Below are positions 48,323 to 58,067 of a stretch of DNA of 64,000 bases, piece by piece. Positions within the stretch are counted from its first letter, which is position 1. Each line of letters starts with the position of its first letter. Under the pieces are notes generated by a model that was not told the DNA's origin, made no database searches, and saw nothing but the letters and a program-made list of their open reading frames with translations. Position numbers and translations under genes: made by a program. The stretch is from Gayadomonas joobiniege G7 (GTDB taxonomy: Bacteria > Pseudomonadota > Gammaproteobacteria > Enterobacterales > Alteromonadaceae), in NCBI RefSeq assembly GCF_000300815.1, contig NZ_AMRX01000002.1, positions 46,180-110,179 of the forward strand. The letters run 5' to 3'.

Positions 48323-49096
48323 ATGCAAAAATTAGGCGTTATGAGTGCCCTGGCAGCCGCTTTAGTATTAGCAGGTTGTGGTCAAGAATCACAAAAACCT
48401 GCAGAAGAAGTGTCTGCGACTCAGCAAACTCAACAAGAAGAGGCAGTTAAATTGCAAAACTTAGTAGAAAAACAGGCTTATGGTTTAGGTGTAAACTTTG
48501 GTAGCCAATTAAAGTCAACTATTGAACAAATTAATGCAGCTGGTATCGCATTAGATAGTGAGTTGGTTCAGCAAGGTGTTAAAGACGCGATGGGCGGTGA
48601 GCCAGCGTTAGAAATGGCTGAAATTCAATCAGCATTGCAAGAATTGCAAAAAGAGCATCAAAAGTTAGAAGCTGCTAAGCGCGAAGCTGAAGGTGCAGAA
48701 GCGCGCCAAGAAGGCGAAACTTTTTTAGCTGAAAATGCCAAAAAAGACGGTATACAGGTAACTGAGTCAGGTTTACAGTATGAAGTGATTACTGAAGGCG
48801 AAGGTGATAAGCCAGCGGCTACAGATACAGTAACTGTTCATTACACTGGTACTTTAATTGACGGTACTAAATTTGACAGCTCAGTTGACCGTGGCGAACC
48901 CGCTCAGTTCCCGTTAAACCGAGTGATTCCAGGTTGGACAGAAGGTGTTCAGTTAATGAGCCCTGGTGCTAAATACCGTTTTTATATCCCTTATAACTTA
49001 GCCTACGGTGAGCAAGGTGCAGGTAGCATCCCTCCATTTGCAACTTTAGTCTTTGATGTTGAGCTGATCAGTATTGACGAAAGCTCAGAGGGTTAA
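48323..49096 (+). CDS. fkpA: FKBP-type peptidyl-prolyl isomerase, FkpA/Mip-like lipoprotein
   Basis: 257-residue periplasmic folding helper. N-terminal signal with lipobox LAGC (cysteine at about 19) predicts lipid attachment, unlike soluble E. coli FkpA. A helical dimerisation domain follows (QAYGLGVNFGSQL to EARQEGETFL), then the C-terminal FKBP domain (VTVHYTGTLIDGTKFDSS, FPLNRVIPGWTEGVQLM, YGEQGAGSIPPFATLVFDVEL). Next to slyX as in E. coli. Confidence 0.92.
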   Translation: MQKLGVMSALAAALVLAGCGQESQKPAEEVSATQQTQQEEAVKLQNLVEKQAYGLGVNFGSQLKSTIEQINAAGIALDSELVQQGVKDAMGGEPALEMAEIQSALQELQKEHQKLEAAKREAEGAEARQEGETFLAENAKKDGIQVTESGLQYEVITEGEGDKPAATDTVTVHYTGTLIDGTKFDSSVDRGEPAQFPLNRVIPGWTEGVQLMSPGAKYRFYIPYNLAYGEQGAGSIPPFATLVFDVELISIDESSEG

Positions 49097-49123
49097 TTTA
49101 ACGCGTTTTTAACGGTTAAAATT

Positions 49124-49150
49124 AAAAAAGGGGCTATGAGCCCCTTTTTT
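49124..49150 (+). terminator. Intrinsic terminator of fkpA
   Basis: AAAAAAGGGGCT-atg-AGCCCCTTTTTT hairpin, 27 bp after the fkpA stop; symmetrical, so usable in both directions. Confidence 0.9.
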
Positions 49151-49200
49151 GTCTGTGTCACTCAGTAAGGCCGCTCGGCAACAGCCTTAGCTATTAATTG

Positions 49201-49677
49201 TTATGCGACCTCGGTATGTTTAGTTGCGAGTGCATGAATTAACTCATCTTCATAAGCAAATCTATCTTCCAGTGTTTGTCCTAGGGTCGATAAGTCTTTA
49301 TCAAAATTATCCCAGTTGCCATCATCTGTTATTTCGGCATAAGTATCGTCAAACGTTAGCGCCCAGTCCGTCGTTTTATTAATTTTAGGCCATAAACTGT
49401 CTGCTAACTTTTTGCTTTCTTCGCCGTTTTTAGTGCATTGAGAGACAATATTGTCATAAATTTCAAAATGGCCGGCTGACAAATAGTCAACTAATACTTG
49501 GCAAAAACGGCGTACTTCCTCGGCAGAAGGTAAACAACTTTTATCTTTTTCGTAAGGTGGTAAACCTGCTAGTGTGCAGTAAGAGGCTAATAACTCGCGT
49601 CTTTCTGCCAACCACTTGTCTATTGTCGCATTCGTCCCACCATATTTCTGCTGAGCTTTTTTTACATCGGTCAACAT
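49201..49677 (-). CDS. rsd: Sigma D regulator Rsd
   Basis: 158-residue helical anti-sigma-70 protein, which sequesters RpoD in stationary phase and in E. coli also affects SpoT. Family segments: KWLAERRELLASYCTLAGLPPYE, CQVLVDYLSAGHFEIYDNIV, DTYAEITDDGNWDNFDKDLSTLGQTLEDRFAYEDELI. It is divergent from nudC and close to hemE, the E. coli order. Confidence 0.93.
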   Translation of the reverse strand: MLTDVKKAQQKYGGTNATIDKWLAERRELLASYCTLAGLPPYEKDKSCLPSAEEVRRFCQVLVDYLSAGHFEIYDNIVSQCTKNGEESKKLADSLWPKINKTTDWALTFDDTYAEITDDGNWDNFDKDLSTLGQTLEDRFAYEDELIHALATKHTEVA

Positions 49678-49819
49678 AATAATTCCTCACCTTCTTTGGC
49701 TCATTTGCTTTAACACTATATAACGACATCAGCCTGCAAATTGCAATATTTACCTGAAAAGGAATCCAAAAATTGTTAGTCTGTAGGCTATTTTTTGCTA
49801 AAACTGGCTTTTTATTAGT

Positions 49820-50644
49820 ATGTTAATTTCTCCTGCTGATACTGACTTCAGCCAAGCTGCTTATTGGCTAGTGACTCGAGGTGATCAACTTTTGTTGGAT
49901 GCAAACAGGCAACTTCCGTGGATGCCAGCGGACGAGTTGTTTGTCAGTTATTATGAACGTCGAGTGATCTCGCTTGGTAAACTTGGTGGGCAACCTGTAT
50001 TTATGGTAGATATTAGCCAAGTTGTACTAGCACCAGAACAACCAGTGAATTATTATTCGCTAATGGACATTGTGAAAGAGTTTGATTGGCCATTAGAGAC
50101 CACTGCTTACGCTGCTAAAGCTGTCCAGTTTCAACATTTTTTACAAACCCATAAATTTTGTGGGCGCTGTGGTAAGCGCATGCAAGCGATTTCTTGGGAG
50201 ATCGCTATGCAGTGTAAGCCTTGCCAGCATAGGTGTTACCCTAAGGTTCACCCGTGTGTCATTATGGCGGTGGTAGATGGCGATCGGATATTGTTAGCAC
50301 GTAGCAAGCGCAATAAAACGGGGCTTTATTCAATTCTTGCCGGTTTTGTCGAACCCGGAGAAACTTTAGAACAAGCTGTTGCCCGCGAGGTATTTGAAGA
50401 GGTGGGCGTTGAGGTTAAAAATATTCGTTATTTTGGCAGTCAGCCTTGGCCTTTTCCGCACCAGTTGATGGTAGGGTTTGTAGCAGATTATGCCGGTGGC
50501 AAGATTACAATTGATGAAAAAGAAATTTCGCAGGCAGCTTGGTATAATTTAGCCGATTTACCAGCGACACCAGGCTACTATTCTATTGCAGGGCAAATAA
50601 TAGAGTCTTTAATAAAAAAACAAGCCTTACTAGGTAAGGCTTGA
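49820..50644 (+). CDS. nudC: NAD(H) pyrophosphatase/RNA decapping hydrolase NudC
   Basis: Nudix hydrolase (274 residues) that cleaves NADH and removes NAD caps from RNA 5' ends. A four-cysteine zinc ribbon (FCGRCGKRM ... CKPCQHRCYP) precedes the Nudix box GFVEPGETLEQAVAREVFEEVGVEV. The NudC-specific SQPWPFPHQ motif follows the box. Upstream of hemE on the same strand. Confidence 0.94.
   Translation: MLISPADTDFSQAAYWLVTRGDQLLLDANRQLPWMPADELFVSYYERRVISLGKLGGQPVFMVDISQVVLAPEQPVNYYSLMDIVKEFDWPLETTAYAAKAVQFQHFLQTHKFCGRCGKRMQAISWEIAMQCKPCQHRCYPKVHPCVIMAVVDGDRILLARSKRNKTGLYSILAGFVEPGETLEQAVAREVFEEVGVEVKNIRYFGSQPWPFPHQLMVGFVADYAGGKITIDEKEISQAAWYNLADLPATPGYYSIAGQIIESLIKKQALLGKA
50621..50643 (-). terminator. 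Hairpin over the nudC stop codon, oriented as a minus-strand terminator
   Basis: CAAGCCTTAC-tag-GTAAGGCTTG perfect 10-bp stem. Seven T residues follow it on the minus strand (A run at 50614-50620), none on the plus strand. No minus-strand gene ends here. Confidence 0.4.
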
Positions 50645-50799
50645 GAATAATTTAACCGAGCCCTGCTGGGCTTCTAATAATATGAGCTTTAAAAAAGCGT
50701 ATATTTTATAACAAATTAAATTAACCAAAGCAAATCTAATTTAATAATTTTGTAACAATGGGTTTGCGTTTATTTTTACATTTTGGAATTGATACTTTT

Positions 50800-51870
50800 A
50801 TGACTGAGCTTAAAAATACTCGATATTTAGACACCTTAGCTAAGCGTCCTGTTGATCGAACGCCTATTTGGATGATGCGACAAGCAGGTCGGTATTTGCC
50901 TGAATATCGGGAAGTGAGAGCACAAGCGGGCGACTTTATGTCTCTTTGCAAGAATGCAGAGCTTGCTTGCGAAGTCACCTTACAGCCCTTGCGTCGATAT
51001 CCGCTGGATGCTGCTATTTTATTTTCAGACATTTTAACCATCCCTGATGCAATGGGTATGGGTTTATATTTTGAAGCTGGCGAGGGGCCTAAGTTTAGTC
51101 ATACTTTGCAAAACATGCATGACATTGCAGCATTGCCAATTCCAGACCCTGAAAAAAGTTTAAAATACGTTATGAATGCAGTTTCGACCATCCGCCGTGA
51201 GTTAAAAGGGACTGTGCCGTTAATCGGTTTTTCTGGTAGTCCTTGGACGTTAGCGACTTATATGGTTGAGGGAGGAAGTAGCAAAACCTTTTCAAAAATT
51301 AAACGTATGGGTTTTGAGTCGCCGGAAGCTTTGCATCTATTATTAGATAAGCTGGCTGACTCAGTTATCGAATATTTGAATGCTCAAATTGATGCTGGTG
51401 CTCAATCGCTCATGATATTCGATACTTGGGGGGGGGTATTGTCGCCACGCCACTATAGAGCATTTTCACTCGATTATATGGCTAAAATAGTTGCTGGACT
51501 TAACTTAGAACAAGCATCAGGTCGAGTTCCTGTCACTTTATTTACTAAGGGCGGTGGACAATGGTTAGAGTTAATTGCAGAGACTGGATGTGACGCCATC
51601 GGGGTTGATTGGACAACCGATATTGGTGAGGCACGTCGGCGTGTAGGCGATAAAGTTGCGTTGCAAGGCAATATGGACCCAAATACACTATATGCTCCGG
51701 CTCATGTGATACGCGAAGAGGTACAACTGATTTTAGATAGTTATGGTAGTGGCCCAGGCCACGTATTTAACCTAGGCCATGGCATTACACCAGACGTAAA
51801 ACCAGAAAACGCGGAAGCTTTTATCAAAGCCGTAACTGAGCTCAGTCCTATTTATCATCAAAGTATCTAA
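50800..51870 (+). CDS. hemE: Uroporphyrinogen decarboxylase HemE
   Basis: Cytoplasmic heme-pathway enzyme that converts uroporphyrinogen III to coproporphyrinogen III (356 residues). N-terminal signature [23 protein letters not shown] (catalytic arginines and aspartate region), then [30 protein letters not shown], and [18 protein letters not shown]. Start at ATG 50800; an in-frame ATG 14 codons upstream is not conserved. The segment [10 protein letters not shown] is encoded across a run of eight G residues. Confidence 0.96.
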   Translation: MTELKNTRYLDTLAKRPVDRTPIWMMRQAGRYLPEYREVRAQAGDFMSLCKNAELACEVTLQPLRRYPLDAAILFSDILTIPDAMGMGLYFEAGEGPKFSHTLQNMHDIAALPIPDPEKSLKYVMNAVSTIRRELKGTVPLIGFSGSPWTLATYMVEGGSSKTFSKIKRMGFESPEALHLLLDKLADSVIEYLNAQIDAGAQSLMIFDTWGGVLSPRHYRAFSLDYMAKIVAGLNLEQASGRVPVTLFTKGGGQWLELIAETGCDAIGVDWTTDIGEARRRVGDKVALQGNMDPNTLYAPAHVIREEVQLILDSYGSGPGHVFNLGHGITPDVKPENAEAFIKAVTELSPIYHQSI

Positions 51871-51895
51871 ACAAGAGGCGGAATGCGCCTCTTGT
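51871..51895 (+). terminator. Intrinsic terminator of hemE
   Basis: Perfect 10-bp arms ACAAGAGGCG/CGCCTCTTGT directly after the hemE stop, with a weak T-rich tail. Confidence 0.7.
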
Positions 51896-51922
51896 TGTTG
51901 ATTTATGAAAAACGTTCAGGAT

Positions 51923-51957
51923 GCGGAAAACAGTACAAGTTACTGTTTTCCGCTTTT
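51923..51957. terminator. Second hairpin between hemE and sthA
   Basis: 13-bp perfect arms GCGGAAAACAGTA/TACTGTTTTCCGC with a 5-nt loop, followed on the plus strand by TTTT and ending at the sthA stop. It can end transcription from either convergent gene. Confidence 0.75.
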
Positions 51958-53395
51958 AAAAAAGTCGGTTGAGTCCGTTGAGTGCTGCAACTCGATAAGC
52001 TTCTGCCATGGTTGGGTAGTTAAATGTGGTCGTAATAAAATATTCAACCGTATTGGCTTTGCCCTTTTGCTGCATTATTGCTTGCCCGATGTGGACAATT
52101 TCAGAGGCAGCGGTACCAAAACAATGAATGCCTAAAATCTCTTTGCTATCTGGATGGAATAAGATTTTTAAGCCACCTATGGTTGAACCACCGATTTGAG
52201 CACGAGCCAAATGTTTAAATTGTGCTTTACCCACTTCGTAAGGAATTTTGGCTGCAGTTAACTCTTGTTCGGTTTTACCGACAGAGCTGATTTCTGGAAT
52301 GGTATAAATACCAGTAGGGATATCTTCAATAAGCTTGCTTTGGGCAGTGCCTTCTGAGATGGATTGTGCGGCAATGCGGCCCTGATCATAAGCAGCACTG
52401 GCTAAGCTAGGGTAGCCAATCACATCACCAACGGCGTAGATATTATCCACTTCGGTTTGGTAGTTTTCATTTACTTTAAGTTGACCACGGCCATCCGCCT
52501 GAATGCCGACTGCTGCTAAGTTGAGCTTATCTGTGTTACCAGTTCGACCATTTGCAAATAATAAACAATCCGCTTTAAATCTTTTACCTGATTTAGTTTG
52601 TAAAATGACACCGTCGTCTACTTCTTTGATGTTTTGATATTCTTCACTGTTGCGAATAACGGCACCATTGTAAGTTAAGTGGTAGCTGAGTGCATCGGAG
52701 ATCTCGTTATCTAAAAAAGATAGCAGCCGTTCTCGCGTATTAATTAAGTCGACCTTAACGCTTAAGCCTCGAAAGATACTCGCGTACTCAGAGCCAATAA
52801 CACCGGCACCATAGATGATGATGCTACGAGGGTCATGTTTAAGCGATAAAATTGTATCACTGTCGTAAATCCGACGGCTATTAAAGTCAACGTCGCTTGG
52901 GCGATAAGGTCGCGATCCTGTCGCTATCACAATTGTTTTAGCTGATATTTTTTGTGTTGAACCATCAGCATGGGTAACTTCAATAGTGTGCTTATCGATA
53001 AAAGCAGCTTCACCTGTGAGCAGCGAGACTCTATTTCTATCGTAAAAACCGGCTCGTAGGCGAGTTTGCTGCCGGATCACCCCTTCAGCATGGCCTAAAA
53101 TCTGTGGAAAGGTGAGTCTTTTATCCCTGCCGGCTTCGCTAAATAAAGGGTTAGTATTAAAGTGTATTAACTGAGAGACTGATTGCCTTAGCGCTTTTGA
53201 TGGAATTGTTCCCCAGTGAGTACAGCCACCGCCAACAGCGCTGTGGCGCTCAATGACGGCCACTGACATGCCTGTTTTAACCATGCCCATGGCGGCACCT
53301 TCACCGCCTGGACCTGTGCCAATGACGATGGCATCAAAATCAAATTGCGTATTTTCAGTGACTGTATCCACTGTGTTTGCTGCTGCGTTTGCCAC
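51956..53395 (-). CDS. sthA: Soluble pyridine nucleotide transhydrogenase SthA
   Basis: FAD enzyme (479 residues) that exchanges reducing equivalents between NADPH and NAD+. It belongs to the pyridine-nucleotide disulfide oxidoreductase fold: [15 protein letters not shown] motif, second Rossmann [26 protein letters not shown]. The redox-active CxxxxC of lipoamide dehydrogenase is missing here ([16 protein letters not shown]), which is the SthA signature. Normal length; it lies near the fabR-desaturase pair, and fabR-sthA-trmA proximity is seen in E. coli. Confidence 0.95.
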   Translation of the reverse strand: MANAAANTVDTVTENTQFDFDAIVIGTGPGGEGAAMGMVKTGMSVAVIERHSAVGGGCTHWGTIPSKALRQSVSQLIHFNTNPLFSEAGRDKRLTFPQILGHAEGVIRQQTRLRAGFYDRNRVSLLTGEAAFIDKHTIEVTHADGSTQKISAKTIVIATGSRPYRPSDVDFNSRRIYDSDTILSLKHDPRSIIIYGAGVIGSEYASIFRGLSVKVDLINTRERLLSFLDNEISDALSYHLTYNGAVIRNSEEYQNIKEVDDGVILQTKSGKRFKADCLLFANGRTGNTDKLNLAAVGIQADGRGQLKVNENYQTEVDNIYAVGDVIGYPSLASAAYDQGRIAAQSISEGTAQSKLIEDIPTGIYTIPEISSVGKTEQELTAAKIPYEVGKAQFKHLARAQIGGSTIGGLKILFHPDSKEILGIHCFGTAASEIVHIGQAIMQQKGKANTVEYFITTTFNYPTMAEAYRVAALNGLNRLF

Positions 53396-53502
53396 GAGTT
53401 ACCTTCCTGTGTTATCCAACTTAACTCCATTCTAACGCAACATAATGACACTTCTAGATAAATTTACAATATAGTGATAACTGAGTGTTTTAATAATGCA
53501 AT

Positions 53503-54627
53503 TTACGCATCTGATAGAGTGAGTTCAAAGTTTAAAAAGTTCCTTTGTTTAATTTCAAAACGCACTTTTAAATCTTGTACCTGATGATATAGGTCTGTTT
53601 TTTTATAATCTTTGACAATTTTTTTACGTTTTATGTCTAACAAGCGTTTCTGCGCAGCATAAAATGCATTCATGTGTTCAATGAGTAATTCATATTCCTG
53701 TTCGAGCAATGCTAAGATGTCAGAATGTTTATCATCTTCAGATAATTTTGATTTTATACTGTTTAAATGCTGGGCGACACGCACTCTTTCGATGCGGTCA
53801 TCTGGTGTTACTCTGAGTTTGCTTGTCAGTCCAAACCAGCTTGCGGCTTTGATAAACCACTTGGTTGGATCAAATTGCCACCATTTAATGCCATTACGAT
53901 AGTCGTATTCAAAGGTATGGTGAAAGTTGTGATATCCTTCTCCATAAGTTAATAATGCCAGCCAATGATTATCCCGAGCTGTGTGTTTTTGCGAGTAGGT
54001 CTGTTTCCCCCAAATGTGTGCGAGCGAGTTGATAAAAAAGGTAAAGTGATGACTTAATACCAGTCTTAATAAACCAGCCAGTAAAAACATCGCCAACATA
54101 TTGCCTGAGATTAGGCCTAATAATAAGGGTATGCCAATATTGGTTGTGAATACTAAGGTCAGATAGTGTTTATGCTGCCACATAACAATTTTATCTTTTT
54201 GCAGATCACGTACGTTGTCATAGTTCCGGTAGTTCTCACCTTGGTATTCCCGTAACATCCAGCCAATGTGTGAAAACCAAAAGCCTTGTTTGGCAGAATA
54301 GGGATCTTTGCCATTAACATCGACATGTTTATGATGATTTCTATGATCAGAGGCCCAATGTAATATGCTGTTTTGCAATGCAAAAGCACCACCTATTGCA
54401 TAAAAAAAGCGGATCACAGCATGTGCCTGGTAAGTTTTGTGTGACCATAGCCTATGGTAACCTGCGGTAATGGACATGCCCGAGTAGCCAAGGCAGAGAA
54501 TACCGGCAATTATTTCGCCGCCAGTAAAACCATAACGGATGGCGTACCATGGAACGAGCGTGGCAGCGAGTAAAAAAGAAACAGAAAAAACGAGCACATT
54601 GACCCATACTATCGGGGCTTTGTTCAT
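53503..54627 (-). CDS. Acyl-CoA/acyl-lipid delta-9 fatty acid desaturase
   Basis: Membrane-bound di-iron desaturase of 374 residues introducing a cis double bond in fatty acids. Three histidine boxes are visible: HRLWSHKTYQ, HRNHHKHVD and HNFHH, within four transmembrane helices. The C-terminal 120 residues are a charged, partly coiled-coil extension. It is divergent from fabR with a FabR-like operator between them, so unsaturated-fatty-acid feedback control is likely. Confidence 0.93.
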   Translation of the reverse strand: MNKAPIVWVNVLVFSVSFLLAATLVPWYAIRYGFTGGEIIAGILCLGYSGMSITAGYHRLWSHKTYQAHAVIRFFYAIGGAFALQNSILHWASDHRNHHKHVDVNGKDPYSAKQGFWFSHIGWMLREYQGENYRNYDNVRDLQKDKIVMWQHKHYLTLVFTTNIGIPLLLGLISGNMLAMFLLAGLLRLVLSHHFTFFINSLAHIWGKQTYSQKHTARDNHWLALLTYGEGYHNFHHTFEYDYRNGIKWWQFDPTKWFIKAASWFGLTSKLRVTPDDRIERVRVAQHLNSIKSKLSEDDKHSDILALLEQEYELLIEHMNAFYAAQKRLLDIKRKKIVKDYKKTDLYHQVQDLKVRFEIKQRNFLNFELTLSDA

Positions 54628-54660
54628 TAATAACCTCTAAAATCAAGAGTGAATAATTAC

Positions 54661-54678
54661 AGCGTACACTTGTGCGCT
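54661..54678. promoter_or_regulatory. Predicted FabR operator between desaturase and fabR
   Basis: AGCGTACA-CT-TGTGCGCT is an 18-bp palindrome with one mismatch. The half-site AGCGTACA resembles the FabR-binding half-site of E. coli fabA/fabB as I recall it. It lies 34 bp from the desaturase start and 64 bp from the fabR start. Confidence 0.7.
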
Positions 54679-54741
54679 CGATTTTAGGGGATTAATGTAT
54701 AATATCAAGTTTTTTAAGTCCTTTGTTTGGAGAATGTTAAA

Positions 54742-55371
54742 ATGGGGATTAGAGCGCTGCAAAAAGAGCGAACGCGCAGAGCTATCATCCAAGCTGCCTT
54801 TGCACAATTATCAGCGGATAAAAATTTTTCTAATTTAAGTTTACGTGAGGTTGCTCGAGAGGCTGGTATAGCACCCACTTCATTCTACCGGCATTTTAAA
54901 GACTTAGATGAGCTAGGTTTAACTTTGGTGGATGAGGGTGGTCTGTTGTTACGCCAATTGATGCGACAAGCCCGCCAGCGTATTGCGGAGCAGGGTTCTG
55001 TGATTATTACCTCAGTGGATACCTTTATGGAGTTTTTGCAAACAAATGAAGGCGCTTTTAGAATTTTGTTGCAGGCTCGCAGTGGCACATCGGCCGATTT
55101 TCGACTGGCAGTATTACGCGAAATCGAACACTTTATCGCTGAGTTAGCTGATTATATTTGTCACTCTCAAAAATGTACTAATGACATTGCAGTTTTGCAG
55201 GCCGATGCTATGGTTAAGTTGGTATTTAACGCAGGAGGTGAAGCAATTGATCTGAATGCGGTTGAGCGCGAAAAGATTTCTCAGCGTTTGTATCTGCAAT
55301 TAAGGTTTATTGTGATGGGCGCACGCACGAGCACCGTAAAGGCTCAAACTGAAACCTTGGTTGTTAAATAA
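54742..55371 (+). CDS. fabR: HTH-type transcriptional repressor FabR
   Basis: TetR-family regulator (209 residues) that represses unsaturated fatty acid synthesis in response to the acyl-thioester pool. The N-terminal helix-turn-helix is [48 protein letters not shown]; the rest is the ligand-binding domain ([26 protein letters not shown]). Start ATG 54742, 8 nt after GGAGA; the frame opens five codons earlier at a TTG overlapping that site. A TATAAT at 54698 lies upstream. Confidence 0.93.
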   Translation: MGIRALQKERTRRAIIQAAFAQLSADKNFSNLSLREVAREAGIAPTSFYRHFKDLDELGLTLVDEGGLLLRQLMRQARQRIAEQGSVIITSVDTFMEFLQTNEGAFRILLQARSGTSADFRLAVLREIEHFIAELADYICHSQKCTNDIAVLQADAMVKLVFNAGGEAIDLNAVEREKISQRLYLQLRFIVMGARTSTVKAQTETLVVK

Positions 55372-55681
55372 ACAGAGGTCAGACACAGCAACCTAGTGTA
55401 AAAGTTAACCGAATGAGCAAGGAATATGTTTCTCCAAATTTCAGCCTCACAAATTCATCTATGTAAACCACAGTATATTATTGGCGCCATTTTCAACGGC
55501 TACTTATGCTTAATGGCGTATTTACTAATAAATCTGAACCCTAGTGAAGGTAGCCTATGGCATTAAGTATGGGCCGGTCCCGTTAGTAATGGCCGTCGGA
55601 CTGGTTAAAAAAGCAAGGCGATGATAAAAGTCACCATCACCTAAATATGCGGCACGACTGATTTTGATTTAGTTCACTTTA
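55372..55681. other. 310-bp gene-free interval between fabR and trmA
   Basis: No open frame with family features is visible in either strand. The stretch CAGAGGTCAGACACAG just after fabR and the less A/T-rich patch GGGCCGGTCCCG (about 55570) look unlike the neighbouring spacers. It may be a decayed element, but nothing recognisable remains. Confidence 0.5.
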
Positions 55682-56782
55682 TTATTTAATACGACTAAGA
55701 CAAACCCCAGTTTCGATATGGTGCGTGTAAGGAAACTGGTCAAAAAAGCATAGGTTTTCTATTTTATGGGTCGCGCAGATTTGCCTTAGGTTGTCTGCTA
55801 AAGTTTCTGGATTACAAGAAATATAAATGATCCTGTCAAAACGACTCACCAGTTGAATAGTTTCTTTGTCTAAACCTGCTCTGGGAGGATCGACCAAAAT
55901 TGTTGAGAACTGGTAACTATTAAGCTCAATACCTTTTAGCGACTTAACGCTCTTTCCTTCAAAATATGCAGCTGAAAAATCTTCGGCCGATGATTGACCA
56001 ATCACCACATTGTTAATTTGATTTTCAGCCAAATTTACATTGGCTGAGCGCACCGAAGGTCTAGCAATTTCTGTAGCCAATACACGATTATATTTATCGG
56101 CGAGCGCTAAGCTAAAGTTGCCATTGCCGCAATAAAGTTCTAATAAATCCCCATCAGCGTTGGCACTCATCTCACGAGCCCATTGCAACATTTGCAAATT
56201 AATATAGCCATTGGGTTGAGTGAAGGTATTTTCAATCTGTTGATAGCGATAGTGTTTACCATCTAAACAGAATTGCTCTGTAACATAATCTTGATCCATC
56301 ACGAGTTTCTGTTTGCGTGAGCGACCGATAATATGAGTGGGGGCAACTGTGTTTAATTTGGCTTTGAGTTCAGCAGCAGCATCTAACCATGCTTGTTCGA
56401 GCTTTTTATGGTAAATCAAACTGACAAGCGCTTCACCGCTGAGTGTTGTTAAAAAATCAACTTGGTATAATTTGTGTTTGAGTTGCGGTGTTTTTAAAAC
56501 AAATGCTTTCACTTCTTGCATTAAGCTATTGAGTAAGGTGGCCCCGGGTAAATAATAGTCTACTCGAAATTTTTCTTTGGTTTTAGGATCAAACATAATG
56601 TAATAACAATCATCGTCCTGATGCCAGACTCTAAACTCAGCACGCAAGCGGTAGTTTTCACAAGGTGACTCAACGATTTTGGGGGCAGGTAGCTCCAAGC
56701 CACCAAAATAAGTCAGCGTTTTTGAAATTTTGTCGTCTAATAGAGGGCGATACTGGCTTGGGTCAATTTGATCTACACGCAT
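55682..56782 (-). CDS. trmA: tRNA (uracil-5-)-methyltransferase TrmA
   Basis: Makes ribothymidine at position 54 of tRNA using S-adenosylmethionine (366 residues). SAM-binding motif DLLELYCGNGNFSLALA, motif FSTILVDPPRAGLDKETIQLV, catalytic cysteine in IIYISCNPETLADNL, and a C-terminal glutamate (HHIETGVCL). Proximity to fabR and sthA is as in E. coli. Confidence 0.96.
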   Translation of the reverse strand: MRVDQIDPSQYRPLLDDKISKTLTYFGGLELPAPKIVESPCENYRLRAEFRVWHQDDDCYYIMFDPKTKEKFRVDYYLPGATLLNSLMQEVKAFVLKTPQLKHKLYQVDFLTTLSGEALVSLIYHKKLEQAWLDAAAELKAKLNTVAPTHIIGRSRKQKLVMDQDYVTEQFCLDGKHYRYQQIENTFTQPNGYINLQMLQWAREMSANADGDLLELYCGNGNFSLALADKYNRVLATEIARPSVRSANVNLAENQINNVVIGQSSAEDFSAAYFEGKSVKSLKGIELNSYQFSTILVDPPRAGLDKETIQLVSRFDRIIYISCNPETLADNLRQICATHKIENLCFFDQFPYTHHIETGVCLSRIK

Positions 56783-56912
56783 GCGGGGTTTCTACCAAAA
56801 ACTTGTATTGTACTTTATTTTGACAGAGTCCGACAATTACAAAAAAAAGGCTAAATTTTAATCAGTGCTGTCCGATAACGATAATATACAACTACCCTTG
56901 GAGGAATCAAAT

Positions 56913-58043
56913 GTGGACATACAAAAGTTAGACGGATTAACAAGTGATGTCAAATGGCCGACTAAACGTTCAGAACAGGCTAGCCAAATCGAAGCAAAAA
57001 GTGTTGAACAAGATGTTGCAAACCTAAGTGATTTAGCGGTTTATCGATATGCACAAAGAGTGCTTCAAGAAAGTATTAGTGGTCAATTTGAAACGCCGAG
57101 TCGGGCCGAGATGCCAGATCCAGAAGCTATCAAAGAAAAGAACGAAAGCTTATTTGATTTTGAAGCTGTGATCGATAATGTTATGAGTTTTGTAGAATCT
57201 CGTATTCTAGCGGCTAAAGAGAGCGGCGCTCAAGATGATCAATTGTTAAAAATGCTCACGCAAGCTCGACAAGGGGTGGATGATGGCGTAAGCCAAGCTA
57301 AAAAGATATTGGGTGTCAAAGATGATGAGGAGTCAGATCTTGCGCTTGGCATCAAACAAGCACATAAAGGACTTTTTGAACGCATTGGTCATTTAAAAGA
57401 AAAATTATTTGGCGAAACAGTGGAACAAGGTGAGGTATTTAACACTATTTCAAAACAGTCTTCGGTAAGTAAGTTTGAATTAGTGACTAATGAAGGGGAT
57501 AAGGTTTTTGTATCGCTAAGCCAGTTTACTCAATTAGAGTACCAAAATGCCGCTTTGGCTGACGGTCAGTTAACTCAGACTGGACGGCAAACATGGGGCA
57601 GTTTGTTTCAGCTGACAGTCGAAGGTGATTTGAATGACGAAGAAAAAAGTAGCATTGAATCTCTGTTTAAACAAATGAATGAAATCGGTCAGTCTTTTTG
57701 GGATGGAAACTTAAAAAATGCGCTTGAACAAGCTAAAGCGGTCGGTTTAGATGAGTCGCAAATAGCGTCTGCTAATTTAGCTTTTAGTACCAAAAGCGTA
57801 TCAGTGAGTGCATATCAACCAAAATCAATGGTACCGGATGGAATAAAAACAGAAGTTAAAGAATATTTGGATAAATTAACGGATGTAGTTAGGGGATTAG
57901 ACAAAACCTTTGACAAAAATCAGAAAGAGCAGTTAGTGAGGCATTTGTTTGCAGAGCAGTTTGATTTGAAAGGGAATGAATTAATTGAAGCTGTGAACCA
58001 TTTTAATCATTTTAATGGTCAATTATTAGAGCGTCAGTCATAG
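56913..58043 (+). CDS. DUF5610 domain protein, function unknown
   Basis: 376-residue soluble, acidic, mostly helical protein without signal peptide or membrane segment. The segment FDFEAVIDNVMSFVESRILAAKESGAQDDQLLKMLTQARQGVDDGVSQAKKILG is the DUF5610 pattern; a second half (SVSKFELVTNEGDKVFVSLSQF...) is beta-rich, followed by helices to the C-terminus. The start is GTG 56913, with GGAGGA 7 nt upstream; a GTG 16 codons earlier lacks a ribosome site. Transcribed alone; neighbours give no hint. Confidence 0.72.
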   Translation: MDIQKLDGLTSDVKWPTKRSEQASQIEAKSVEQDVANLSDLAVYRYAQRVLQESISGQFETPSRAEMPDPEAIKEKNESLFDFEAVIDNVMSFVESRILAAKESGAQDDQLLKMLTQARQGVDDGVSQAKKILGVKDDEESDLALGIKQAHKGLFERIGHLKEKLFGETVEQGEVFNTISKQSSVSKFELVTNEGDKVFVSLSQFTQLEYQNAALADGQLTQTGRQTWGSLFQLTVEGDLNDEEKSSIESLFKQMNEIGQSFWDGNLKNALEQAKAVGLDESQIASANLAFSTKSVSVSAYQPKSMVPDGIKTEVKEYLDKLTDVVRGLDKTFDKNQKEQLVRHLFAEQFDLKGNELIEAVNHFNHFNGQLLERQS

Positions 58044-58067
58044 TTAGACGCTCTAACTACCTGAAAC

